Below are positions 21,455 through 32,191 of a DNA stretch of 64,000 bases, piece by piece. Below the pieces are notes generated by a model. That model made no database searches. It saw only the letters and a list, made by a program, of their open reading frames with translations, and was not told the DNA's origin. This DNA comes from Symbiotaphrina buchneri. Taxonomy: Eukaryota > Ascomycota > Symbiotaphrinales > Symbiotaphrinaceae. Positions within the stretch are counted from its first letter, which is position 1; each line of letters opens with the position of its first letter. Location: contig BCIG01000015.1 of NCBI GenBank assembly GCA_001599915.1, positions 496,001 to 560,000 on the forward strand, read 5' to 3'. A program made the position numbers and the translations under genes.

Positions 21455-24400
21455 ATGGCTCCCGCACTGGAAGAGCGGGGGCATTCGCTCGGATACGAGG
21501 ATGAAGATGCAGAGTTCGAAGAAGATGTCGACATGGTTGCGGTCGACGACCAGGAGCATCAGGCAGAAACTGGAGGCGGGGCAACATGGAATGTTTCTGG
21601 AGTTTCTGACGCTGCTTCCGAAGACGATAACAATACGGCCCCAGATGAAGACGTGGCAGGATCAGTTGAGGAGGAAGAGGGAGACGGAGATGGCGAGGAT
21701 GCCGACGGTGAAACGGTTGGCGCCGTGAAGATTCCACAAGGTCAATCCGATTCGGAAAGCGAGGACGAGGTGGAGCTTGGGGATGATGAGGACGAAGAAG
21801 ACGGAGCCGAAGCCGAAGATGAAGACAAAGGCGGAGACGCAGATGACGGTTTCGAGAGCAGCGAGGGGGGTCCGTCGCATAACGCGTCGAGCGAATCCGA
21901 GGTAGAAGCAGAATGGCAAGCTGGCAGCGACGACGACGAGGCTGAAGCTGAGGCTGCACTGCCTAACTGCTGCATGTAAGTTACTGAAAGCAAGTCCGAC
22001 ATTGTCCTTTATTGATCTCTCCCTAGATTTTGCGGCCAGGATGAGGAACATGATCCTAGTGAGGATTTTGAAGAATATCTGTCTTGCGCTGTTTGTGGGG
22101 ATAATGGTGAGTCTGACAACTTCAATTGGGATCTTCCTTCATAGCTACTGACACCCATTGCTTACAGCACATCCCCAATGTGCTCGCAATAATAACTCAC
22201 TTAGATCCGAAGATGGTAAGTCCGAGACACCCTTGTACCTCAAAACCTCAGCCATCGGATGTCGACATTGACTAGATTTGCACAGATGGTCATCAATGGA
22301 GATGCCCTAACTGCGTTGAAAACGCCCTGGGGGCGGATACAACCGAGGATCACGGCCGCCGGCGGAGGCAGTCATCAGCACCGCGACTCACTCGAGACTT
22401 GCTACCTGCTCAACGTGGTGTCTTGAAACCGGGGTCGCACTCCGTCTTTAGCAAGCTCATCGTAGATGATGACCCTATGGATGGCTCTCGCTTACTTCGG
22501 AAAAGAAAAGCATCTTCCGACGACGCTCTAGAACCACTAAAATTCAGCCGTCATAAAAAGAGAAAGAGAGAGAGTGACGCGCAATCGGAGGATGACGTTG
22601 TTGTTGGTGCGATCTCTGTCGATCAAGATGCTGCGGATGACTCCCACTCAAGACCGATGACAACGCCTACAATCCAAGCCTTCGGTGAGATCGAGTATGA
22701 CCAGCCAAGATCAAGAGCGCGGTCATCTAGGCCACGCCGCCCCCGAAGAGTCGAGGGCGAGTCGGTGACCGTCTTGAAGAAGAACAGCAGTTCTATTTTA
22801 CTGGCAATACACGTCGACTCGGCCAAGCTGTCGAGAATAGTAAGCTCCAAGCCAAGACCTGTGCGTGTCCGGGATCGCAGGAAAGAAAAGGAACGTGCTC
22901 AAGCACGAAAGGAGGCCGCGGCTGCGGCTGCGGCTGCCGTCACTCGGTCGGCTTATTCGCCTGCCCTTTATGGCTCCTCTTACGTCGCACCTTTTTACTC
23001 TTTCCACGAGCGGGAAAGGGATGAGATCAACTCGACACCTTACGGTGGCATTTTGTCTGGTGCTGATGCTGATACGTCAAAGACTCTGCCACAGGCTTTC
23101 GATCGGAAACGCTTTGAAGAAGCCAGACAAAAGGCTGAAGAGGAATGGCAACAGAAGACCGTAAACGGTGCTCCTGATATGGATGGTCCAGCTTCACAGA
23201 AGGTATCCGGTCCTCCAAGCAAGATCAAGTGCATCCATTTCGGGGGCTACGAAATTGATACCTGGTATGCCGCGCCATATCCAGAGGAATACAGCCGGAA
23301 TCGCGTCCTATACATATGCGAATTCTGTCTGAAATACATGAATTCGGAGTATGTCGCATGGCGACACAAACTCAAATGTCCGGCAAAGCATCCTCCGGGC
23401 GATGAAATATATCGTGATGGCTCCGTGTCTGTCTTCGAGGTTGATGGACGCAAGAACCCAGTCTACTGCCAGAACCTTTGCCTTCTTGCAAAGCTTTTTC
23501 TAGGTTCCAAGACATTATATTACGATGTGGAGCCGTTCCTGTTCTACGTCATGACTGAATATGACGAACTTGGTTGCCATTTCGTCGGTTATTTTTCGAA
23601 AGAGAAAAGACCCAGCAGCCAAAACAATGTTTCTTGCATTTTGACTTTACCGATACATCAACGAAAGGGCTATGGCAACCTCCTAATCGATTTCTCGTAC
23701 CTTCTAACGCGAGTAGAACGCAAAACGGGATCACCTGAGAAGCCTCTCTCTGACATGGGATTGGTATCTTATCGGAACTATTGGCGGCTGGTACTCTCCT
23801 ATCAACTTCTGAATCAGAAATCTCCTATAAGTATAACAGAGATCTCTGAACGGACTGGAATGACGGCGGATGATATAGTGTCTGCGTTGGAGGGGTTGCG
23901 AGCCCTTGTGCGCGATCCTGTCACGAAGACTTACGCTCTTCGTTTGGATTACAAGTATTTCCGCGCTTACATCGATAAATGGGAAGCTAAAGGTTATGTG
24001 AGACTGAATCCGCAGTCTCTTGTCTGGACACCATACATCATGGGACGGAGCAACCTAGCACATTATGACCATGGTCCTCCTCTGGCAGCTCTCGCGCCTC
24101 GAGCAGACGAAAAGGTTGAGGGTGTTGTTCCGGAAGAAGGCGTTCAACTATCGCTGCACAATGGCGAAGACAGCAGTGCACCAAGCATCAATGGCAATAT
24201 CGAAGGAGACTTACCCAAGAAGGAACCGAATGACGATGCCCAGTCTTCAGTCCTTACCCCTACGACAGAGGTTGAGAGGGAACTTACAAGCGGTGCAGGT
24301 CCGCCATATGACACCGTGTCGCTATCGGCGTCTAGTATTGACGCGCCCAAGCTCTCCAAACCCGTTGGTCACCAAAAGCCGAATTTGGCAGCAGACATAC

Positions 24401-24771
24401 CGCCGACCCGTTTCGAGATATTTCCTCCAATCCCTGGTTCAGTCCGACGTCGCCCAACCCGTCCTTCCGGGCGGAGCCATAGACGTACAAGCACTCCAGG
24501 AAGGAGAAACGGAGACAGATCGCTAGAGACGCTTTCAGCTACGCTATCTCTTCGACGAACAAGAAGTAAGCTTGTTGAGGAAACTAATATGGAGGAGCAT
24601 CATATGACGGCGGAAGACGTTGCTGCTGCTGCTGAGGAAGAGGGAGTCGAGAAAGGCGCGATCAACGTGAGGAGGGCTGGTGCTGAACTCGAGGCCAATC
24701 AGGGCCTTCCAACGGCTGCTTCAGATGAGGACTTGCCGGAGGGGACTCATGAAGCTGCTGAAGATGATTGA
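21455..24771 (+). CDS. SAS3: MYST histone acetyltransferase Sas3 (NuA3 catalytic subunit), 4 exons
   Basis: Acetyl-CoA-dependent lysine acetyltransferase, expected on histone H3 in a NuA3-like nuclear complex. Exons 21455-21975, 22027-22106, 22168-22215 and 22286-24771 give 1044 residues; introns are 51, 61 and 70 bp. Residues 1-170 are strongly acidic. A PHD-type zinc finger at about 175-235 is spread over three short exons (CIFCGQDEEHDPSEDFEEY, CAVCGDNAHPQCA, WRCPNC). A basic region follows. The MYST domain lies at about 540-800: C2HC finger YICEFCLKYM...HKLKCPAKHP, the lysine near KLFLGSK that is autoacetylated in the family, acetyl-CoA loop HQRKGYGNLLIDFSYLL, and SPEKPLSDMG with the catalytic Glu. 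The C-terminal 250 residues are disordered and acidic. The combination of PHD and MYST points to Sas3 rather than Esa1. Confidence 0.95.
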
Positions 24772-25103
24772 TCATCTTGGATCCTCGGTACACCTGGGCG
24801 ACAATGGGAAATGACAGTGCTTTTCAACTAGGCGAATTATTGTGATTGTTGATGTGGTCAAAGAATTCATGAAACCGGGTATGACACGGCTGCATATCGG
24901 CGTGAGGCGCGTTGCTCATTGCATATGCATTTTGAGACTTTTGTCCACTTAATTATTTGTTGTCGTCAAAAGGACTTTCCAGAAGCCAAAATTCAAGACG
25001 TTTATTGACATAGGTACCAAAGCACTAGCATCGGAATGAGCAACGTTGATCTCTCCCTTTGTCAATACTACGCCTTGCTTTCCAACTTCCATGATCTCTC
25101 TCA
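24772..25103. other. Convergent 3' ends of SAS3 and the P450
   Basis: About 330 bp, presumably both 3' UTRs; no gene seen. Confidence 0.6.
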
Positions 25104-26981
25104 CTATACGCCGGCGTGCGCTAGTCTATCGAACTTCAGGGTAAGTTGTGCACCACTTGGTCTCGCGGTATAGGCGTCTTCTTGCTCGATGCCACTATCA
25201 TCCACTATTGTCGTTTCGAAGTTGGTATAAATGGCAGCAGTGAGAAGCTTCACCTCTGAAGCACGGCCCGACATGGTCAGCAACTAGGCTACATGCCCAA
25301 GGTCTCCTTGAACTGGGCACACATACCGTGAACTGCAAAGTTGCTGCCAATGCACATCCTTCCTCCGCTGCCAAAGGCCCACCACCATCTAGAGCGCTCC
25401 TGCGCACCTAGGCCGTTGTAGCTCTGCTCGCCCTCGTTCTGCTCAACAGGGCATAGCCACCTCTCTGGCCTCCAAGCTTCAGGATAAGGAAAGACTTCTG
25501 CATTCCTGTGGAGCGAATAAGGCAGCGCACTGACACGTAAGCCAGCAGGCAGATGCTCATAGCCACCCAAGCAAGCATCAGGCGGTGTCTTCCGTGGCTG
25601 TGGTCCAGGGATTGGAGGGTTTACTCTAAGAGTCTCCATGACCACTGCATGGAGAAAGGGCAGGGCGTCGAGCTCCTTGGGGGATGGCAAGTCTGTGGGG
25701 TTGCTCGGCGGATAGACCAGTGGCAGTGAGAGGCTGTTTAATTCTCGACGCAGGTGTTGTTGGGTCTGTGGATTACCGGAGAGATAGTACATAAGATAAG
25801 TCATGCCGATCGCGGACGTTTCATGACCCGCGGCTATAGGCTTCCGTTAATAGCGGTCTGCGAAAGGCAGGTGAAAGCAGGAGATCAGGTATGGAAGGAT
25901 AACGAGCACTGAAGGGGACCGATGGATGAGAGAAATGGGACGCTCACCCAACTGATCAAACATTTCACTTGCCCGAAGAGTCCTGAGATCATACAACTGC
26001 GAATCCGGAGGTGCAGCACCTTTCTCTATCGGCCTGGATTTCTCTTTTTCCAGCTGATTTCTTAACTGCTCATAGACTGCCGGTTCGTCTGCAGGCGCAA
26101 GCTTCCCTTCGGTCGACTTCCGGGAGAGTGTCCTTTCAGCAGCATCACACATACTCATACACCAAGCATCCAACTCGGCTGTGGCTTCGCCGACCCACTT
26201 GGGAATGATAGGCAGACCGAGTTTTTGGGTGAAGGCAACTAAGCCCGGGAGCTCCTGCTGGAAGAATATGTACTTCCTCCTAGAGTGATAGAGCTCTAGG
26301 AACCGCCGACGGGCCTTCTCGTCCTGGATGAAGTTTGAGCCGTTGCATAAGCCAAACATGAATCCGTTCATCATGTCCATCGTTACCGCGTTCAACAAAG
26401 AATGGACTTCCACAGGCTTTGATAGCTGTTTCGATATAAGCGGAAAGAATCGCTCATAGAGGACGCTGGTGGCCACGTCATGCATGTGCTGGGAGTTCTG
26501 GATCGAGGATTTGGAGTAAACGTTGGATATCATCCGCTTCCTGTTGGAATGCGGCTTGTGCTCCGCTGTAGAGAACATGCAAGGAACGCTAGGACGGAGA
26601 GATCAGACAAACCGGAGGCTCCTCAAGATTACAGTTGGCGACTCACCCGTAGTTGTCGAATATGTCGTACCAGGATCCTTTCTCGTATCCACCCGAGTAG
26701 ATTGAACGGATCCCACCGTCGACCATATTGACGCTCAATTCATTGGGGCCCAGCCTTACCACTGGCCCATACCGTTCATGTGCTGCATTGATTGTACGAT
26801 TTTCCTGCTTCTGGTAGCGCTTCCAGTAGACCCATATGGGAGACAGGGGCGAGGTAGGGTGCGCATTCGGTATACTAGATAAGGGGGATAGGAAGACCGG
26901 ATAGAGGACGAGCTTGTACAGGCCGACGACCAGCAGAGCAACACCAGCCGCGAGGGATGGCAGAGAGATAGGAAGAGCCAT
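25104..26981 (-). CDS. Cytochrome P450 monooxygenase, 4 exons
   Basis: Membrane-anchored haem monooxygenase of the endoplasmic reticulum. Exons on the minus strand: 26981-26647, 26588-25948, 25833-25327, 25255-25104; 544 residues. An N-terminal anchor (LAAGVALLVVGLYKLVLYPV) is followed by the Pro-rich hinge and ERYGPVVRLGPNELSV. The oxygen-binding helix I reads AAGHETSAIGMTYLMYY and is restored only by splicing. The ExxR motif is ETLRVNPP, the PERW motif WRPERW, and the haem-binding loop FGSGGRMCIGSNFA with its Cys ligand. The last exon (AAIYTNFETTIVDD) continues beyond an in-frame stop inside the last intron. All key residues are present, so it looks functional. No other secondary-metabolism gene is next to it; substrate unknown. 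Shares its upstream region with the F-box gene. Confidence 0.95.
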
Positions 26982-27360
26982 AGATGGCAGGAATAGGGAC
27001 AGGCTGCCCTGTCAAGGGTTCTTCTATTCTTATGTTATCGGCCTGCCCAATGTTGTTGTTTGTTCCACACTCACTGTGCGCAACCCCTCGCCGAACGCGG
27101 GGAGGGGCCGCCAACGGATAGAAGATAAGATAAGCTGAGCGATAGGGGCTTATCGATAAGACATTTACATTTCTTTACGAAACACCTACTTCGGCGTTAA
27201 GGCAAAACATTCGGTCATCGATGCGTTTCGTGTTTTCTTGGACGCCTGTGCTGTGAGCTCGAAGCTCCTCCCTCGACCACATTCGGACTCAACAGCCTCG
27301 TCATCCCGCCGACCCTCCATACTCTCCTGTCTGTTCTATCTGCGCCTTTTGAGCTCTCAA
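26982..27360. other. Divergent promoter region P450/F-box gene
   Basis: 379 bp between two start codons, so both promoters must fit here. A GATA cluster at 27117-27160 is listed separately. Confidence 0.6.
27117..27160. promoter_or_regulatory. Cluster of GATA-factor sites
   Basis: Within 44 bp there are five to six GATA cores: GATA at 27117, AGATAAG at 27123 and again at 27128, CGATAGG near 27140, and TTATCGATAAG (inverted pair) at 27150-27160. Fungal GATA factors such as AreA and SreA bind HGATAR, and closely paired sites are typical of functional targets. Binding is inferred, not shown. Confidence 0.45.
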
Positions 27361-29340
27361 ATGAGAATGCCTGCAAGCCTTTGCGACCTTCCGGCGGAGA
27401 TCCTTTCTCAAATCACTTGTTACTTTCCCGTTGCCCGCGATGTCCACCATTTATCTCTAACATGCCGCCGAATCCATGCATTCGTAGAGGAGGAAGGCTG
27501 GCGGTCTTTCGTTCAGAAGGCCTTCTCGGCCAACTCGCCCCCAGCGTTTTGGCGAGATGCGGCGCATGCGCTGACGACCCGTTCCCGCAACTGGGATCGC
27601 AAGGCTCTGGTAGCCCACCGTGTCCGGCCTGGCAAGCAGACGGTCAAGCTCTCTGCAGCGGGGATAAGAAGGCCAACAGGGCAGACCATGGGATATCAAC
27701 CCGTGTTAGATTCATACGAGGAATGGATAGGTGGTGATTGGACATCAAGGAAGGAGGTGCTGGCGTGCGGCACCGGGGCCCAGCTACGAGTCCAAGTCAA
27801 GACGATGGGTGACGCGGGCGAGCGACTCTGGAGAGAGGCCGTGGATGACGAAGAGAGGCGGAAGTTTGATCAACACCTTCACCACGTCCAGTGGATTGTC
27901 TATCAGGGGGAGGGACACAAGGACGGGCCGGATGACATCACCTCGGTCAATATTGTACGCCCACCGCAGCAGGATCCTGCTCGTGAACGTGCAATAGATA
28001 CCGAACAGATAGTCGTCGGGCGTGCGAGTGGAGAGTTGTCATTGTTGGACCTATCCGCTCAGGCTGCCGAATGCAACGTGATAGCGCAGTATAACACTGG
28101 GGGCCGACCAGTTCGTTCAGCCGATACAAATTGTTCTTCTTCCCCTTTGCTGGCCGCTTCATTTTCGGACAAAGGGGTTGGAATCTATCCCGTCAAGTCC
28201 AATTCCGTGGATGTCGACCCAATAGGGGAGATCAAGGCCAATTCTGCATCTCACCGTGGTCGTATCTGGTCGACTCGCTTTCTTGCACCCACTCGTCTTG
28301 CCGTGGGCTCGGGTCCTACGACTCAGCCGATAAATATCTATCATGTCGGCCCAGACGGCGTTAGGCAGGAACCCTTACGCAAGTTTAGTGTGTCGCAGTC
28401 TCACATGTCGACGCATGATGATGTGTTTGCGGATGGGCTTGGGTCAAGCGGAGGAACCTCCAGCGTCTACCCCATTGCGAAGCTTCCTCCGATTGCGACC
28501 GCTGGTGGAAATGAAGGCGACCTGTTCCTCAGTGGATGGTACAATGGAGTTGTTCGGTAGGTTGAAAGCCCCGAATTCTCGCGCGCGGAGCAGAGATTAC
28601 GTGCAATGAACGCTGACTTAAGCAGTCTCCACGACCTACGTTCACCCCGACCTTGGATAACCACCTACGTAGACGCTGTAGATACTTCATCGGCCATCTA
28701 TTCCCTTCTTCCGCTGGATGGCGAGCGGTTCCTGGTCGGAGGTGCCAAACACTCGATCTTGAAGGTGTTTGATTTGCGGATGGGGGGGAAATGCTACTCT
28801 TATACCGATGCCTACAGTTGTGGCAAGGTGACGGCAAACGGCGAGCCTCCAACGCATGCGCTCAATGGGACGAGGGGCAAGGGAGGCCGCTGTTGCGATT
28901 GGCACTGGGAGAATCGAGACGACCGCAAAGACTGGGACGTCTTCCTCAGCGTTGGGGCAGCAGGCGGGCATCGGCGGCGGGCTGCACCGGAATCACCGGT
29001 CTACTCGCTGTCGACGCCCTCGCTGTGTTCACCGACATTCTTCGCCGGGGTGGAGGACGAGGTGTTGCAACTGGATGCGGTCAGCATCATGGACAGCTAC
29101 CCGGATCCCGTCTTCAAACACGGGTCAAAAGGAGCGCGGGCGCCGGCCAAGCACCGCGATCAGGAGGTGAAGAGGAAGTGGGACCCGTTTGGAGACGCGC
29201 TGCAGCTAGCCATGTACGAGCAAGTGCAGATGGGGCAGATGAAGCTGCGGGGCCAGCGTCGGGTGGGTCTCCTGCACAGTTATGCATCTGGTTGGGACGA
29301 AAGATGGGACAACGGGCATGGATTCCGGCGTCCTGTGTGA
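27361..29340 (+). CDS. F-box protein with C-terminal beta-propeller-like region, 2 exons
   Basis: Probable SCF ubiquitin-ligase substrate adaptor. Exons 27361-28556 and 28626-29340 (69-bp intron, GTAGGT donor) give 636 residues. The start is the ATG of MRMPASL (27361); the open frame reaches further upstream only through a TTG. The F-box is at the N-terminus, about residues 5-50 (LCDLPAEILSQITCYF, HHLSLTCRRIHAF). The remainder has WD40-like blades without strong repeats: VLACGTGAQLRVQVKT, IVVGRASGELSLLDLS, LLAASFSDKGVGIYPV, IWSTRFLAPTRLAVGSG, FLVGGAKHSILKVFDLR and FFAGVEDEVLQLDAV. No transmembrane segment. Its promoter is shared with a P450, which may mean co-regulation only. The target protein cannot be predicted. 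Confidence 0.88.
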
Positions 29341-30108
29341 GTAGTTCGAGTGTGAGGAAAAGGTTGTCGAATACGGTACAGGGACGTAGTATGTGTGGTT
29401 GGTTGATGGACTCAGTAACTGGATGCTAGCAACTCGGGCCCGCATCGACGATGCTGGCTGGGTTCAATAATATTTGATTGAATGGTGCGCAAGGAAAGGT
29501 ACTCTACAAAAGGTGCTCGGTACTTGGCTCACGATAAGGCCTGGCGCGAAGGGAGAAATTCTCCGGTTGGGGCCTTGGCAGTCGATCTATTTATGATTTC
29601 GTACGCCGGTACTCGAGTAGATCTGCGAGAAAAGGCAATAGGAGGCCTAAGTTAAGGTGGTACTGTACTCGTACTCGTACAGTACCTCGAACGGGAACTG
29701 ACGTAGGATTTGATCGCCCTTAGATCCAGGCTAGGGTCCTCGAGAGACGTAGCGCATCCCAACCAAAATCCTTTTTCTTTCCTTGGGCGGGAGTTTTCCA
29801 ATCAATCGAAATACTTACAAAGTACCTTATCATCATCCCAATTGAAGTCATTCCATTTGACAATTATTGCGATTGAGTAAGAGAACCCACTTCAGTATCT
29901 TAAGCTTCGTTCCAGATAAAAGCTTGAGCGACTTTGTAGCTATCTGTAGTGGTTACCCCCCTGACGCAATTGTGTCTCCATAAGTGTCACCGCCCTTTGC
30001 TTTTTTTTGACCCTTGTCATCCGTCTGGTCCTTATCCGAAGATAACTTCTGCATCCTTCTCCCTCCCCTCCTCCCTCCCTGTCTTTTCCATTCCCCTGCC
30101 TTGCTCTG
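29341..30108. other. Intergenic, promoter of carbonic anhydrase
   Basis: 768 bp. It contains a short TACTCGTACTCGTACAGTAC direct repeat near 29664-29683 and pyrimidine-rich sequence just before the start codon at 30109. No gene is supported. Confidence 0.6.
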
Positions 30109-31126
30109 ATGCGACCTCGTCGTCTGCACCACTGCATCTCCCCCGTGCGCCGAAGCCTTGCCGGAACGAGCTGTGTATCCACTCCGTCGTTGCACCTGAG
30201 GTACAGACCTGCCTGCTACACCTGCACGCCCACCCGGACCTACTGTGACAGGCGCCCTTCCCCGTCGACGGGGCCTGTATATATAACCAAGCCCTTCAGC
30301 TCGACGACTCCCCTCAGCATGCCCTTCACCCTCAAGGCAAAGGATCCTTCGGCCCAACCAGACATGCTCGACTCCGAAGGTATAAAATTCCCCCCTCCCC
30401 CCCCAAAACCAGCAACCCACCCCTCCAAGCGCATAACCCCCCTACCAATTGAGACTGAAACTGACACTCGGCTTCTCCCTGCTAGATGCCTTCGCCCGCG
30501 CGATAGCCTCCAATCGCGCCTGGTCCAAGAAGACCCAGGAAGCCAATCCCTCGCTGCTGCCAACGCTGGCCAAGTCGCAGTCTCCGAAGCTGCTGTGGAT
30601 TGGCTGCTCCGACTCGCGGCTGCCCGAGACCACCCTCCTCGGCCTGCAGCCCGGGGACGTCTTCGTGCACCGGAACATCGCCAATGTCGTCCACAGCGGC
30701 GACCTGAACCTCCAGGCCGTGCTCTCCTTTGCCGTCGACTACCTCAAGGTCGAGCACGTCATCCTGTGCGGCCACACGGGCTGCGGAGGCGCCAAGGGCG
30801 CCATGGGCAACCAGAGCTTGGGCGGCGTCCTCGACACCTGGCTGATGCCGCTGCGGGCGATCCGGAAGCGGCTGCAGCGGGAGCTGGAGTCCAGCACCCC
30901 CGAGGAGCAGGCCGACCTGCTGGTCAAGCACAACGTCATCCAGGGCACCGAGACGTTGAAGGAGAACGCGGCGATTATCAGGGCCATGAAGGAGAGGGGC
31001 CTGCAGGTGCACGGGTGTGTGTTGGATATCAAGGAGGGTCTCGTGAACGAGTTGGAGATCCCCGAGGATAAGGAGTCGGTAGAGCAGAGACTGTGGGCTT
31101 TTGACACGAACAATCACTCGACATAG
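30109..31126 (+). CDS. Beta-carbonic anhydrase, 2 exons, possible dual targeting
   Basis: Zinc enzyme that interconverts CO2 and bicarbonate; in fungi it supplies bicarbonate for carboxylases and takes part in CO2 sensing. Exons 30109-30379 and 30486-31126 (106-bp intron) give 303 residues from the first ATG. The N-terminal 60 residues are Arg-rich and lack acids (MRPRRLHHCISPVRRS), like a mitochondrial presequence. A second in-frame ATG at 30319 (MPFTLKAK) would give a shorter cytosolic form of 233 residues. Zinc ligands are in CSDSR (about residue 131, with the Asp-Arg dyad) and HTGCGG (about 186). Other family marks are VFVHRNIANVV and VLDIKEGLVNEL. All catalytic residues are intact. GC content of exon 2 is noticeably higher than in the neighbours. 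Confidence 0.95.
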
Positions 31127-31879
31127 TCTGGAGGGCAGGGTGAATTGATTGCAAGCTTCCGCGGTTGACGGGGACGAATTGTGGCTGCGGCCTAGGCGCT
31201 GTGTATTGAGATGGAGCTTCGAGGCGTTTGCTGGGAATAGAGGCTGGGAGAGTCAGACCGTCCTGGGTTTCATGTCCTTTCAAGATGGTCAAGTCCAGGT
31301 CTGACTGTAAGCATGCGGCAGAGTCGACCTGTTTTGGGCCAGGCAATTGATCTTTCATGCAGAGCTGATATCAGCAAAGCTAACAGCCTGGCAACCCACG
31401 ATCCGATCTGTAATGTGAACATCCATCTTATCCAATGTCTTGCCGCTTCTTTCCACCCTCATCCTCCATGTTGAGTCCCCGACGCAGCAGTCACCGCCGC
31501 ACAGTTTCTCCAATTTCGTATAACGTTTCCTTTCAATCTACACTAATGATCGGGACTTTCCTCTGGTACACCTCTACCACACCCCCTGAGGTGCTCTGAA
31601 GGGACAATGAGAGGAAGGATCAGGTAGATCAAATCATCCGGTTGCAGATCTCATGCGGCCATGGTCGAAGTCCAATGGGGATGGTCAAGTACGCACGCAG
31701 CACGCAGCACAATGCCATGTTCATGTCAGGCCGTGGCATCGTACAGGGAGAATGATGATAATAGTAACAACGGTGATGATACTAAGGTAATAATAATGAT
31801 ACAATACTAAGGACACAAATGATAATCGCCGGCAAGACTCCAAACACTCCAAACACTCCAAAACCTCCAAAAACAAACG

Positions 31880-31980
31880 TAGACGATGTTCTTTGGACAG
31901 TAAGGCTTGATGTATGACGCGAGGAAGCAGGTATGTGTATGGTGATGGAATCCAAGGGAGAATGCCCTTTGGGATGCTTT
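31880..31980 (+). repeat. Diverged copy of a local repeat also found at 34481 and 34941
   Basis: GATGTTCTTTGGACAG, then GGCTTGATGTATGACG, GAAGCAGGTA, GGTGATGGAAT and GGGAGAATGCCC occur here in the same order and spacing as at 34481-34577. A shorter copy starts at 34941 (GATGTTCTTTGAACAG). The copies sit on both sides of the unknown gene at 32192-34148, in the same orientation. Confidence 0.7.
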
Positions 31981-32020
31981 TTCAACGTGATCGAACATGA
32001 AATGCCCGTAAGCCAAGCAA

Positions 32021-32122
32021 CCCCCTCCCCTCCTCCCCCGCCCCTCCCCCCTTCTTCCTCCCCTCCCCTCCTCCCCCTTCCTCCCCTTCCTTCCTCCCCC
32101 CCCTTTCCTCCCCCCCTCCCCC
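32021..32122. repeat. Pure C/T tract (C-rich), 100 bp
   Basis: About 100 bases contain only C and T, with many runs of four to seven C. The minus strand is therefore a G-run tract able to form G-quadruplexes. It lies 70 bp beyond the stop codon of the minus-strand unknown gene, so it would be in or near that gene's 3' UTR. Confidence 0.8.
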
Positions 32123-32191
32123 GTGGAGTCCCTCCGTAGAGTCCCTCCCTAGGGCCGCCGCCCCCCTCCCAGCTGCCTCCTTGCGAACCCC

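Larger units (their letters stand above)
31127..32191. other. Convergent spacer with repeat copy and pyrimidine tract
   Basis: About 1.07 kb between two stop codons. The left part shows nothing definite. From 31837 to 31875 there is a CCAAACACT-type short tandem repeat, then a dispersed repeat copy and a long C/T tract (both listed). Confidence 0.6.

Noticed and set aside
30482-31117. 211-residue minus-strand frame opposite carbonic anhydrase
   Set aside because: Shadow frame in GC-rich coding sequence; no resemblance to any family.
25104-31126. Secondary-metabolite gene cluster around the P450
   Set aside because: No synthase, transporter or pathway regulator lies near; neighbours are SAS3, an F-box gene and carbonic anhydrase.
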